DNA of 64,000 bases from Pratylenchus scribneri (taxonomy: Eukaryota > Nematoda > Chromadorea > Rhabditida > Pratylenchidae): the NCBI GenBank assembly GCA_030063045.1, contig JAQSEB010000167.1, forward strand, positions 296,971-360,970, read 5' to 3'. This document shows, in pieces, positions 38,510 to 51,800 of this stretch. A program made the translations under genes and the position numbers. How positions within the stretch are numbered: position 1 is the first letter of the stretch; the number at the start of each line of letters is the position of its first letter. The notes below the pieces were generated by a model. That model was not told the origin of the DNA. It saw only the letters and a list, made by a program, of their open reading frames with translations, and searched no databases.

Positions 38510-39468
38510 ATGGAACATTTAAATTTCAACCCTGTGGGGTTCGAGCAAGTTGATGCAATTCAAAACAGAATTCTCTCTGCGGAGACCAATCAAGCTATTT
38601 TGCCTAATTTTAACAGCGACTCAGTGATTGAATTTGATAAATGGTCGAAAAAATTTATTGACTATTTGGACTTTTATGGAATTGGATGGTCCGAAGCTAA
38701 GAAGCTGAGCAGTCCAAACTTTCCCTGGATGGAATGCCACGGCGACTTTTCGATAATTTGAATGCTGATGAAAGAGATACATTGGACAAGGCCTTGAAGA
38801 ACATGCGGAATGCCATGGATTTGCCTCAAAGGCGCGAGCTGACCTATCAGGCTTTGGCTGACTGCAAACAAAAGGACGGTGAAACGGTAAAAACCTTTCT
38901 GGAGCGTTTAATCCCTTTAGTTGAAGCGACATCGGTCAATTACACAGCTGAAGCCAAGGAAGAAACTTTGTGCAGGACACTTCTCGAGAAGCTGAAACCG
39001 GACATCAGTTTAATTTTGCGAATGGCTGGACTAGCTGGAAGGAAGAATTTCGAGGAATTGTGCATGCAAGCCCAAGAAGTCGAAATGATATTGGTTGGTA
39101 AGTCAAAAAACAATCCAACCCAAAATGTGAATACATTCACTTCAAACAATTCGGGGGATCCTTGGCGATCAAATTACCAAAATTTTACCCCAACAAATAT
39201 ACCACAAACCCTGAGGGGTTCAGAAAATAATAACCAAAATTTGTTTGCCTCCAATTCACAAAGTGTGATGAATTCAGCGAATTATTGCGAATATTGCCAG
39301 ATGCCTAGGCATTTTGCCAGACAATATGAAGTGAAAATTGAAGATTTAATGGAAGAGAATGATCAATTGCATCAAGAGAATGAGGAACTTTTGGATAAAC
39401 TCAAAAATTTTGAGGAGAGATTATGGAGGATGAAACTCCAATTAGAGAAAGTGGGCATTAAATTCTAA
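38510..39468 (+). pseudogene. gag-like gene of the LTR element, frameshifted
   Basis: Two overlapping frames together give a gag-type protein of about 320 residues. The first (38510-38761) runs to EAKKLSSPNF; the homologous continuation (DGMPRRLFDNLNADERD) is in another frame, so about one base is lost near 38700-38730. The core resembles the retrotransposon gag domain (ETVKTFLERLIPLV, EETLCRTLLEKLKPDI). A CCHC-type zinc knuckle at about 39290 reads CEYCQMPRHFARQY, where the last Cys is Tyr. After it, instead of pol, comes a strong coiled coil (ENDQLHQENEELLDKLKNF) and a stop at 39468. Two hairpins of the family above lie within the frame. Confidence 0.7.
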
Positions 39469-40353
39469 TTTTTTCCCTGAGTGTATGCAAGTTACTCTGC
39501 ATAAAATGGACTAATTATTTAGTAATTAATTGTGAATGCTCCGCGGAGCTCAAATAAGATAAAAATTGAAGAATGGTTGGGCTATGAACTGATCTACCTA
39601 TTTGATTACCTAATTGCCTAAAGAAGATGAAGACAAAGGAATAAATTTGAATAAAGGAACCAATGCTTTAACAGAATTTAAGCAAAAAATATAAATTTAT
39701 TTAATTATCTCTGATGGGATCATAAATGAAACAAAAGTTTATCACATTTTTGTTGAATGAACCCTTCAAAAAGGGTCAACACAAAAATTTAAAAGGTAAT
39801 TAGGCAGAATGGTAATTAGGCAATAGGCTAAAAACGACTCACAGAATGAGCTTGAGCTCTATGTCCTTTTCTTGAGTCCCAAAAAAAAAAAAGTGGGAAA
39901 ATGCAGAACGCATCATAATGTTTTTTTAATAAGCCTTTTGCGCATACTCATACCTTGCGAGGTTCATTCAAATTCAATCTCTATTCTTATAAATATTTGG
40001 TTGTCTTCATTTTATTTCGTGAAATTCAAATAATTTCATTGAAATTGAACATCATTTGATCTGAATCAGCTTTAAAAAAAGATAAAATAAAAATAGTAAT
40101 TGTTATCAGCTCTGAGGAGCTCAAAAAAGAAATTAAGCGATATGGCAATGTTGAACAAAGCATGTTATCAATTTAAATGATTGAAAAGCTTATATAATGT
40201 TTGTACGAATTATAACCCTGCGGGGTTCAAACAAGATTTTGGATGACATATTTTGAAAAGGAGATGCAAACGAATGCATTGGACCAAGGAAAACACGAGA
40301 TGAGGGCCTAAAATTTAATTTTTTTTATTAGTTGGACAAGAAAAATCCTTTGA

Positions 40354-41198
40354 ATGATTTATGGAGTGAAGATTGATATGAATTATGATGATCGGAAAAG
40401 AGATAAATACAAATGGAATGAGGCAAATCTACATTCAGTGAAGAAGGATGATGATCAACGGAGTGATTACTCTCAAAAATCATTCGCCATAAAGCCGATG
40501 GTAGTCCAAAAAGCCGAATATATGATTGTTGGAATGCAGTGTGACATCAGTTTGTGCCGACTTCAAGAATTTTTCACGGTTTATTCAAATAAAAGAAAAA
40601 ATGGTTTCAAGCTTGAAAAATGGTTTGATTCAAAGTTAATTTTCTTCTTTTAGGTAAAGCTGGAACAGGAATTCGTTTGAATTTGGTGGAAAGCAGTCGT
40701 CAGATTTCAACTGGTTCAACTAAATTGTTTTAAAGGAAAACGTTGTGCCATCAGCCAAGGACAAGTTTGGAAAAGATTCATTGAGAAGGCATTGACTCGG
40801 ACATGGGCCTTGCAAAGTCAATGTCATGGATTTACTCGATTTAACTCTGCGGAGACTCCCATCAGGAATGCTGCAAGGAAGCCATGGAGAAGCAAAGGAC
40901 AATCAATTTGATCAGACAAGCCATTTTCAAATTAAATCAACAGACTTTCTATCTATACATGGAACATCCCAAATTGGTGTCAATGTTCAACAAGGAAGTG
41001 ATATTGGCACAAATAGAGGAGGACGAGGTAGAATGGCAGGTGGCTCCAGCTATGGAGGCAAGCCAAGAACCCAACAAACTGGTGGAAGACGAAAGTAAAT
41101 TGGTTACTTTTCATTTTTATGTAAAATTTTCAAAATATCCTGTGGGATTACTTTGTTTTTTTTCTCTTATTCATTTATTTGCTATCTATTCTATCTAA
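40354..41198 (+). other. Unassigned frames in the 3' half of the LTR element
   Basis: Open stretches 40354-40653, 40645-40732 and 40884-41198 are charged and have no recognised domain. An acceptor-like TTCTTCTTTTAG at 40653 could join the first two. One frame (40884-41098) reads QTFYLYMEHPKLVSMF and ends in hydrophobic repeat-derived sequence. There is no polymerase, protease or integrase motif. Whether they are translated is unknown. 39470-40350 is otherwise non-coding. Confidence 0.25.
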
Positions 41199-41788
41199 TT
41201 TTATTGTTTTTATTAAGCCTTTTCCCCCGTTCAAACATTCACCTAAATCTAATCAATATCCTGCGGGATTTACATGATTTACACATATTCTAATTTTTCT
41301 CTATTTTTTTAAAAAAATATCCTGAGATATTATTATACATATTTCATTTATTTATTTTCAATTTAATCCAAATCTTATTATTATTTTGAACAAATCTTTG
41401 TCTCATCCATTTATTTCTCATTAATATCCTGCGGGATTTATTTAACTGCTTATTTACTTATACTCTTAATTCTTTCTCTATTGCTTTAAATTTGAATTGA
41501 ATTTTATTTTATTATTTTTTTAATCAATTTAATATTGAATTCAGAAGTGCTTTAAAAAGAAGTTTCTTTTTCCAATCAATTCTTATTAATATATCCTGAG
41601 GGATTCTTTTAATTTGAAAAAAGGATGATAATATTGCAAATGGAAGAAATTCCATTTTATAAAAATGATATCCAGCGGGATTTCTTTAAGTTAACATCAT
41701 TTGATCATGCAAATTGGTGAATTCGAATATGCAAATGGTGACTTTTTATTTCTAGACGACCAGGGACGGTCTATTGAGGGATGGGAGG

Positions 41789-42101
41789 TGTAAGGAAGAG
41801 ACCCTCTCCGGGGATGTGGCCTTCCCATAGTTTAGGCTATAGTCTATTCGGACTCTCCATTAGTTCTTCCCAGATCCATCCCATCTCCGCCCCTTATCCG
41901 GCCAATATAAACTTAGCCATTTTCTCTTTAATCGGTCAGTTCGGCAGCCACAAGGAGATCTCCAATCAACCAGCTTTTCCCCACTTTCCCCGCGGGATAC
42001 GGATCAGAACAGTCCTCATTCCTCCCACATTTCCCCATTTTGACTTTCAACTCAATGAGAACTGGAGGACAGGCACTGGGTACGGGTCCCCGCGCTTTAC
42101 T
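41789..42101 (+). repeat. 3' LTR (313 bp)
   Basis: Copy of the 5' LTR, preceded by the polypurine tract at 41776-41788 and followed by the ATAC duplication at 42102-42105. Confidence 0.9.
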
Positions 42102-42119
42102 ATACTAATTTCCTAAAAA

Positions 42120-42370
42120 AGTATTGAAAATGCCGAAAAGAATATAATGTCTCAAATCGCTTTTGGTTTATAACTTGATCGTAACTAGGGATTTAGGGTT
42201 AGGGTTCAGGGCAAGCATGGGATTAGGGGCTAAAAGTTAAGGGTTATGGGTAGTATTAGGGGTTTGATATGGCCAAGTTATATGGCCTAAAAGAAAAAGA
42301 TTATTTTTCGACACGAAAGATTTTTCGGCATTTTCAATACTCTTTTCGGCAAATTAAATACCATCCATTT
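42120..42370. mobile_element. Foldback miniature element with telomere-like core
   Basis: GTATTGAAAATGCCGAAAAG at the left is inverted at the right (TTTTTCGGCATTTTCAATAC), followed by AAATTAAATACCATCC as in the 23.8-kb copy. The core (42180-42265) holds degenerate TTAGGG-like units such as TTTAGGGTTAGGGTT. Confidence 0.65.
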
Positions 42371-42559
42371 TCTAACTTATATTTTATATTGTGACATGAA
42401 ATTTTAAAAATTAACTTTCTCCCAATACGAGTTTGACCCATTATAAGAGTTGGAGTTGGTCCATTAGTATTAGTATACGAGTTAAGATTATACGAATTGA
42501 GATTATACTGACCCAATTTTATGAAAAATGACTATAATTTGAATTGAAAAAATAAAGAA

Positions 42560-42620
42560 TTGATTACCCAAAATGGCAGCCTACATTTTCATGGGAATCC
42601 AATGGCTATGGTCAATTAAA
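42560..42620 (-). pseudogene. Remnant of type D exon 4 downstream of A4
   Basis: On the - strand, AATTGACCATAGCCATTGG and then GGCTGCCATTTTGGGTAAT match D1 exon 4 and its donor (AATTGACCATCACCATTGG, CTGCCATTCTGGGTAAT). An in-frame stop interrupts it. It mirrors the remnant at 29240 downstream of A2. Confidence 0.65.
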
Positions 42621-42888
42621 ATAGTAATATAAAAAGTAATAATATAATTTGAAAGTTTTCCTTTGAATTTATTAAAATAATAATTATTAATAAAAAGCAG
42701 AATCTAAAAAACTAGACTAACTTGTATTTTAGATATTAAGAAATAAAATTATGCATTGCATATTTAAAAATGTAAATAATGAAAAAAATAGTAATTCATA
42801 ATTGTAATTTATCGCTCTCGTTTAATATTTAAATTATTTTTCAGAATTTCTTCATCATTAAACCCAGGGTTCAATGCTATCATCATCT

Positions 42889-45800
42889 TTATTGAACCCC
42901 AGGTTCAATGTCATCATCATCTTTAGGATTGTTTTCATTTGGCGGAACACATAATCCCAATCGGAAATTTTCTCCTCCTTTTTCACAAAGATCCATAGTC
43001 TTTCTTGCATCCAAATAGTTATTCGGTTTTCCTTCTCTAAGACATGTTACAAATTCCTGCCAAATTCGATTCATTTCGCCACATCCTGCAATATGGTTAT
43101 TGAAGTAGTCAGGTTTTGTTTTTTATATAATGATCAATAAAAATCAGTTTTTATTTTTTCTTATTTACTAATAAAAGGTTCAACCCAAATTCATAAAATA
43201 ATTTTAAAATTTAAAGAAGTAATCAAAAATTAGGGAAATATACAAAATTTAATTTTTTTAAAATTTAAATTTTATGCAAACTACTCATTTATTAATAATA
43301 GATTTAATATTTTATTAAATATTATGTTGACACTTGACAGAGACGAATATTTAATAATTTTTTACGAATACATCAAAATAATAAAATGTAGAAAATTTTC
43401 CACCCACCGCTTCGCTCATAATCAATTTGGCATTCTTCAGCAACAATATGGTTAATCATGATATTTGTTTTATTTTTGGGTTCGATCCATTCGCCAAATG
43501 CTCTTTTTGTGGCGTCGTTTTTATCATACTGATTTTAGAGGAATTTATTAAAAATATTAAAATTTTTAATTGAGAAAATAACTCACAACACATTTTCGAT
43601 CAAACCATTTGTTTCCATTTTGAGTGTAAAAGGGATATTTTCCATTAATCTGACAAGTAAATATGGCAGAATATAATTAATATTTTATGGTTTAGATTTA
43701 CAATCAAATTGGAGCGACTTTTAATGCCAATTGAAAAGTACCAATCAGTGCCAATATCATCATATACGACTTTAGCGCCAGGCGTGTGCCATGGATTGAA
43801 AAATTTGTTACATGCACATGCTACTTGAGTTTGCCGTGGTTTGTCAGGCTCAACGGCATCCGCTGAAAAAATTAATGTTATTTTTTATTGATATAATTAT
43901 TATAGTAATAAAATGTTCCAAAAAATAATTATTTATTAATATATTGGAGGGTAGATTAACTGTTAAATTTAATAAAGATAAATTTGGTAAAATAATAATT
44001 TTTCTTTATCAATTTTCAATCAGATGTAAGTTTAAATTCATAGACGGCGAGTCCGAGCTAGAGGTCAACGCGAATTCCGGATCCATATATACTAGGGTTG
44101 CGCCACCGTCCCCGTGGGGATCCTCGATGATTTTTGGCTTCGGGGATGTTCCCTGAAAGGTCCCCGATCATCCTCGTCCCCGAAGCTCGTCCCCGCGGGG
44201 ATGAACGCTGATGAAAAACACCCAATATTATTTGATTTTTAAAGGAAATGGGATACGATAAGGAAATTTTTATCAAATTTTTGTAATATTTTTAAATTTT
44301 CGTTAAAAATTTTTCGCTGCGCGGCCATTTTTGGCTAATATTTTTCGCTGCACTACTATTGGAATTTTTCTGCTATGAAGTGTGAACCATACAATACAAT
44401 CAAAAATTATGAAAAAAATCAGGGATGCCATTTTGCCAGGGAAACTCGGCATTTTCCGAGGTGTTGCCGGAGTTTTGACCGAGGTTTTCATATTTAGCAA
44501 AATTTTTACAAGTTTTCCAATTTTAGCTACATTTTTCGCTACGTGGCCATATCCCGGTCTAATTTTTCGCTGCGCGGCTATTTTCCGGTCAATGTTATCG
44601 TTGCGCGGTTATTTTTCGTCTATTCCTATGTAATTATTGGCCAAAATTCTTCCCTCAATGGCAATTTTTAATTAATTTTCCTCCTTCGTTGTAAAAACAA
44701 TTTAGACAATGGGAATTTGCACCAGCAAATTTAAACGGTAAGAGACATTAACGCATCGCCATTAGCGTTTCAACGAATCAAACTACTAACCAATTTAAAT
44801 GATCTAAAGATTATTTAATATGCCGAAATATTGGCAATCCAATGGTATATTGATCAACCAAAAATGTAAAATTTTGGCCAAAAATAAAAAAATCGCATTT
44901 ATTTTTGTATTTATGGCCATAATTTGGCCAAAACATTATAGTGTTGGATGGTCAATATATCAATGGAGAGCTAATACTAAGTGCTATTAAATGCTATTTT
45001 AGATCATTTAAATCGGACAATTTGCTGATGTGATGAGCTATGGTTCATCAAAATCAAGAAAATAACCCCAATCCCCAACCGAATTTAAATGGTCCTTCAG
45101 AAGAAGAAGAAGAAATTGAAGAAGAGATTAAATAAATAAGAATTTTAAATATTTTTGAGCTTTTAATTTATTGAAATTATAGTAAATTTTTCTTCAGAAA
45201 TTTTTATGAAAAACAAGACCATTTGAAAAATTTCGGCCTATCCCCGTCCCCGCGGGAACCCGTTAAGGTCATCCCGTCCCCGTCCCCGATAGTACTGTCC
45301 CCGATCATCCCCGTCCCCGTTCAACCTGCCCCCGAAGGTCGGGGACGCAACCCTAATATATACGGATCTGAAGTCCGTTTATTTTATGATTTTCCAGATT
45401 ATTTATGGACTGGTTTTTTTTTGTACGGAATATCCGGTCGCGTCTGGCCCGAGATTTTTCCAGTCCATGCAGTCGGAAATCTGGCTCACTAAGATAATTT
45501 TTATCAAAAAATCGCCAGCCCCTCAAACCTAAATTGCAAACGGTTTAACTCGGATTTAGGGATTTTACTGAATTTAATTCCGGATGCAGAAATGTTGATT
45601 TTCTTTAACAAAAAGTGTTCTGTACTTATAAATTTACATATAAATTTGTGTTAATTTATTGTTTTAATTGCGATAAATTTATTTATTTATTTGCTTTATA
45701 TGTGCAAATAAATTTTTTTTAAAATCCAGAAATCCAAATCTGGATATTTAAAAAATACGTGTTCTGTAGATGATTTGAAATTGTTGGTAATCTTCTGTCC

Positions 45801-48800
45801 TTTTCATTTTAATCGATGCATCTAATCCAGGTTCCATTGTAAAACTTAACGGTAAGGTTACGTCACAACATAATCGCGCACCTGTGCTTTTTTTATTATA
45901 AAATTAAATAATATAAAGATAATTTCGGTTATCCTAATTAACCTCTGGCAGTTTTGTCCTTTGTCATTTGGATTTCCAAATACTGGTTATCATCACAGGG
46001 TTCCTTACAAGGAAAATTCTTCAATTCGAGAACTCGTATTTCAATCCGTTGAGTCACATAATCCGTCTGAATAATAGAAAGAAATCAAATCACTATTTAA
46101 CAATTCACTGTGATTGACCAAAAGCATTCTCTAGCACCATCAATTCTATCGCTTGTTTCAATGTAATCTTCAGTTGTATAGGCGGTTCGACGCCCAGAAT
46201 GACAAAGCTTGTCTATAATAATAATAATTTTTTATATATGTATTGTATATGTATGTGTCACAATCATTTTAATTATCGGGCAGTATTAATTTATGATCTT
46301 CCGGGTTTATTTCACATGAAACAAAAAATTAAGTTTAAGAATAGGTTTATTTTATAACTAATATGGGATAAAAGTAGGATTTGGGATTAGTCCTAGTGCT
46401 CTGTTTTTCGGTGAAATAATGTATATGATAATCTGTAATTTTCAGATATTTATAATGCCCGCAATTATTTTTAAATGACAATATTGTATTTAGTAAATTA
46501 AAATTAGAGAACAGAGTTATATATACTATAGAAACCCGAAAATAGATATTATAAAATATTGTCATAAAAAGTAAAATATTGAAATAAAATTTCAAAATAT
46601 TGGCGAAATATTGATAAATCTCTAAACAATAGGCCATTTTCTGAATCATTTTCAAAATTTGTGGAAAATAATTTTCAGAATTTCCGAATATTTTGTGAAT
46701 ATATGTCCTTCAAAAATTATTTTCAAATTATGATCGAATCTTCAAAATATTTTATTTCATATTTTTTCTTCACCAAATTAAAAAAAAATTAATTTTATTT
46801 TAATAAAATCATTAAATTAAATCATATTTATTTATTATTAAATATTACTTCCGAAATTAAACATGTCGCATATTTTCCCTTTAAAACCATCTGGGCATAC
46901 ACATTTTGAACAATCCAGGGGGTCAATATAGCCTCCATTTTTACAACTTAGATTTTTGCTGCATAAATCTGCAATTTTTTGAAAAATTTTAGAAAGGTTT
47001 AATTGAAATCATTTAAATTCATTAAATTCGTTAAAAACATTATACATAGACATTATAATTTATTATTAGCTTTATAAGCTTGAATATTGGATTTTTGAGA
47101 ACTTAATTGTTGGGAAATTTTAATTGTCGATTGAAAAAATCATTTTCTGATCCAAAAAATTTACCTAACACACTGATTCAAAAATGCCAACTCCTATAAA
47201 TCCCAAAAATTGCAATACAGCCCAAATCCCAAAAAGACAAATCCCATAAAACTCAAAAAATGCCAATTCCAGCTAAAATTACAAAAAATCACAATCTGTT
47301 TTTTTTCTTGTTTCCTTGGGCTATTATGGTCAATTAGTGCCAATTTCGGTAATAGTTGACTTTATACCCCCCCCCTTTTTTTCCAAAAAAAAATTTATTT
47401 TATTTTGTGCTAAAAAAGTGTATTTAGGGGTAATCGAGATCGGGGAATCCGAATTTAACATTCATTTTGACATATCTTACTATCTTGGTAAGATAATGCT
47501 GATTTGACTAAGAGCATTTTTGATGAAAATTTTTGCCTAGTCAAATTATTACTCATTCAATGCAGATCGCCGAGCTGAATCGAATGGTACCATTTTTATT
47601 GAATAATATTGTAATATAGGCAAGTTATGACCAAAAGAATAATTTTTCTTGGTAAGGTATTAAGACCTCTAAATTGCCTATATTAAAATATTATTCAATA
47701 AAAATGGTATCATTCGATTCAACTCGACGAGCTGCGTTGAATGAGCTATAATTTATCGAAAATTTCATCAAATCGCAACCTTTGATATGGATTTGGTTTA
47801 GATTTGATCGATTCTTATTTAGTTTTGAACCAATATAATGAACGGTTTGAACCGTACCATTTATATTTAAACCAAGTTATGACAAAAACCATTCGATGCG
47901 ACTTAAAGAGCTTTATCCAATGGTTTATGGTTGAATGTAGGACTATCACTTAAATCATTATAATTATTTTGACATCATATATTCTTCTTCTGCAATTTCA
48001 TTATTTCGACATTTTCAATTAATGTTTTTTTTCAACAATTTAAATATTATCCTTAAATATAAGTGCGGGTTGGATAAAAAATTAAAAAATTTTTCAGTTT
48101 AAATTAGTTTATAATGCCTATTAGGGTATTAAAACTAGAATTGTCAATAATTCAATTACCATCACAATAGATGCGATTTAGAAGTTTAAAATCCTTAAAA
48201 GATGGTCCGTCCGTTTGGCCCATTGTCTGTTGATATGCACGTTCCTTGGCAATAAGTGTATAACTGGAAAAACTTAGATATTTTTGAATAAATCATTTGA
48301 ATTTTTACATATCCTCTCTGATCTTCCAGAATTGTCCACCATAATGCATGATTGAACCAAAATCGTACGGTGTTTCAAAATTTTTTGCTTGCTTTGCTAC
48401 ATTAAAATTATGCTTTTCTTTTTCCTGGAATTTTAAATTTGATTGATTTTAAATATATGTTATGAATCTTTTTTTATTATTAATTTTATAAAATTTCATC
48501 TAATTCAAATAGTAAAATAAGTCTACATACTATAATTCCTCCTTCATTAATCCATACATAATTGTCTCGATCATTTCGTGCTTGTTCATGATGGAAGCCA
48601 AGTGCATGCATAATTTCATGTGCGGCTTCCTGATTTTTATTTTTTTTAAAAATATGATTCCACTTTTTGCATAAGCTGATTTCTGAATGTTCAATTTGTC
48701 ACATATACTTAATTCTTTGGCCCAAATGGTTATAAGACCGGTTTTTTTTTATTTAAAATCAATTTAAAATTTGTCCAGGGCTTAATTTTCCAAATTACAC

Positions 48801-51800
48801 CAAATCGAAATACTATCGAACCGAAAAACTCAAATCGGAAAAACCATCATTTAATGCTCTAGAATATCTATGAATAACTTGTATACTGGCTTATTATTTT
48901 TTTCTCAAATTAACAGATTAATTTAATTAGTGGAAATAACCAAATGTAATATTATTTTCAAATATGTAAAATTATTCTGGATAATTAAAATTTTTATTAG
49001 CTTTATAGTCAAAATATTCAAATGTTTTGAATACGCATCAATCTCGGCTAACATTTTTCTTTTTAAAAAATTACCAGTGAATCACACAAAGTATAAGCGG
49101 ATTTTGTTTTGCGTTAATTGCGTTAATTTTTTGGCACTTGCGTTTCGTTTTGCGTAAAAATGGAAAATTAACGAAAAAAAAACATAAAAATTTGAATGAA
49201 AATTATTTTAAAATAATTTAGAAAATTGCTTTTTTATGAAATTTGTCCACCTCACTGCAATTTTGCTAAAATTTTACGCTGTAAACCAATTTTTCTTGAT
49301 GGGGCCATTTCTGTTGTTGTTGGGAAAAGGAAAGCAGTTGAAAAAAGAAAATTTTAATTTTCAAAAATAAAATTTTTTGACCATTGCGTTTTGCGTTAAT
49401 TGTTTTAATTTTTGGCCATTGCATTGTGTCTTCCGTTTTGCGTAAAAATTTTTTGAACGCATTGTGTTTTGCACTCGACAGCTTTTGCCATTGCACTCAC
49501 CCCTGAACGGCAGTCAGGTTGTTCTACATACACCGTATTTTCACCAGTGGATCGCCCAATACCACTTTTGCAGCCGCATTTATACACATCCGCGAAGTAT
49601 AAGTAATCGGTTGATTTTTCTCCAATGCTTTGATCGTATTTGAACCGAAGGCAGGTTCTACTCCTGCAAAAATAAAGTTTTTTTTTTTATATATCGCATA
49701 TCCAGTTAATTGTTTTTATTTAATTTTCATTAATTTTTTTAGTGATTATTTATTCTGATTTTTCATCATTTGGAACTCCAATAATTTTCTAATAAGTAAA
49801 TGGAAATATAAGAATATATAAAATGGGAATAATGCCTGCCGTTGAAACTTGAAATATATGTGATGAAATTGAAATATTAACAGCCGATATTGATTTACTT
49901 TTCAATTACAATATTAAGTTGAATTTGCTATGCTAGAGGGTGGAACATGGAGGGGTCCTAATTGATTTTACTATGGATTTAATTTGGCCAAAATATTCGA
50001 TTTATGTTTTCAAAATCAGAGAAATTGAAAAAGAAATTTATTAACATTAATAAATAGTTTATTAAAAACTTACTCGATCAGAGCGATACCATTCATTACG
50101 GTTGTATGAAAGGCTATAAAAATTTAAATCAAAATTTAAAATTGATATAAATTCAATTATATAGTGAGGGTGAATAAGAATTATCTGTATTTTTTTTAAA
50201 AGACCTAAGGGTATTGATTCTAAATAATGAAGAATTGGGGACTTCAAATTTAAATTACGCACACTTTATTTATTTTAATCATTCAACAGACAAATAAAAA
50301 TTCTTTTTATTTAAATAATATTGAAATTTATTTAAATATGTAGAGATAGAGAAAATTTGAATAATTTAATATTTTTAATTGCAATAAAATTTATAAAATG
50401 ATTAAGAATAAAAAGGAAATTTTAATTTCAGTAAATTGATAAAATTTGCTGAAATGCTGCATTACATCGCTGATAAAAACAAAGAAAAATCAACCTGAAT
50501 CTTCCTTATTGAAAGCATATGGAATGTTCTTGCTATCCCAAGGATTAAGGTGATTTCGAATTTGTCTTTTCCGAATACGCTTCACAATATTTCCATTATT
50601 GCATTCTGAAATTGGGATGGCGTGAATAAATTTAAAAAATTTTATTCAAATTTACTTAGAATTAAATTTTATTTAATAGTTTGAAGAAAGAAAAAGATTT
50701 GAGGCTAATTTTTATGATGATGATAGAGGATACCCTTTTTTCATTGGTCATTAAGAGATCGGCAATTGTTTGGAATTCTATTGAGTGTTAAGGAAAAAAT
50801 TCGGAAATCAAAAATCTCATTATTAAAAACTTCATTAGCATTTAAAAAAAATAGTCCCAATGGCAAAAATTTTCACCAATAATTATAGCGAAAGGGGGAC
50901 ATTTGTGGGACACCTCTGTTTGGGGACAGGGGCAAAAGCTCAAAAAGGGAGCAAATGTATAGAATATCTGAGAGCCCAGCAATCTGGTATAAGCTTATAT
51001 TATAAAAATCCTAATCTAAAAATGGCAATGCCTTATGGAGTTTCGTAATTCTCATCTTTCACTCTTTTTTTTTATTTTGAATTTCATATCAACATACCTT
51101 CGCGAGTTTGGTTCAAAATTTCTTGTGCTTGTTCCAGTGTATAAATAATGTCACCGCCTTCTTGTTCTTCTAAGGGATTAAAAGTGTTGATTTTATCCGG
51201 AGGTGGTACTCTGTCTGTTGGCTAAAAAAAATATTTAAAATTAATTAATTAAATACAACGTTATTATTAATTTTATATTTTGTTTTCTTATTAAATTTTT
51301 CATATTTCGATTACGTAATAATATAATATTACGAACAATGTTTGGATCAACTGGGCGATTGCAATTTCTATTCAATTCTCTAACTTGTTCCATGATAGCG
51401 TCAACTTTCTTTTGTTCTTCTTCGTTCTCCTTTCTCATCTTGTCAATTTTGTCTTTTACTGCATGCTAAATGTAAAAATAATTTTAATATATTAATTTAT
51501 TATTTTATTTAATTTGGTCAATAAAACATTGAAATAATGGGATTGATAAAATATATTAGATACTGTCGATAAATAAACTTTTCATGAAAATGATTATGAT
51601 ATCAATAATATAGGTCATACAAATTTTAATTTATGATTGGAAATGTCGATATTCGATATCGCAAATCTCGCTCTAGATTAATTAAAATTTGCAATGGGTC
51701 TATGATATAGCTCTCTAATCAGAAAATATCAATTCAAATTCAAATTTATACTTAAATTATATTTGCTCCAAATTTTCTTAAAGATTTTCATTTCGCTAAA

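Larger units (their letters stand above)
37416..41683. repeat. Seventeen or so short hairpins with TGCG or TGAG loops
   Basis: Copies in order: ACCCTGCGGGGT 37416; ATCCCCGCGGGGAT 37629; GCTCTGAGGAGC 38149; AACCCTGTGGGGTT 38528; TCTCTGCGGAGA 38574; AACCCTGAGGGGTT 39207; GCTCCGCGGAGC 39538; AGCTCTGAGGAGCT 40108; AACCCTGCGGGGTT 40214; CTCTGCGGAG 40845; then ATATCC-loop-GGATT forms at 41134, 41255, 41317, 41423, 41590 and 41668. Arms vary together so pairing is kept, while the four-base loop stays close to TGNG. Confidence 0.75.
36697..42101 (+). mobile_element. LTR retrotransposon with gag remnant and no recognisable pol
   Basis: Two near-identical LTRs (36697-37019 and 41789-42101) start TGTAAGGAAG and end CGCTTTACT. 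ATAC flanks the outer ends (36693-36696, 42102-42105). A polypurine tract, GAGGGATGGGAGG, stands directly before the 3' LTR, and a TGG-initial candidate primer site (TGGTAGCACCGAATGG) follows the 5' LTR. The 4.8-kb interior holds a frameshifted gag, two unassigned frames (40354-40653, 40826-41198) and many short hairpins. No reverse transcriptase, RNase H or integrase motif is seen. The two LTRs differ by one 10-bp indel and a few substitutions, so insertion is recent. Probably non-autonomous. Confidence 0.85.

Noticed and set aside
39470..41780. Search for reverse transcriptase, protease or integrase in the LTR element
   Set aside because: No YxDD, DTG/DSG or HHCC pattern in any frame I examined.
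42180..42265. Chromosome end or true telomere array
   Set aside because: Units are degenerate, short, internal and inside a foldback; genes continue on both sides.
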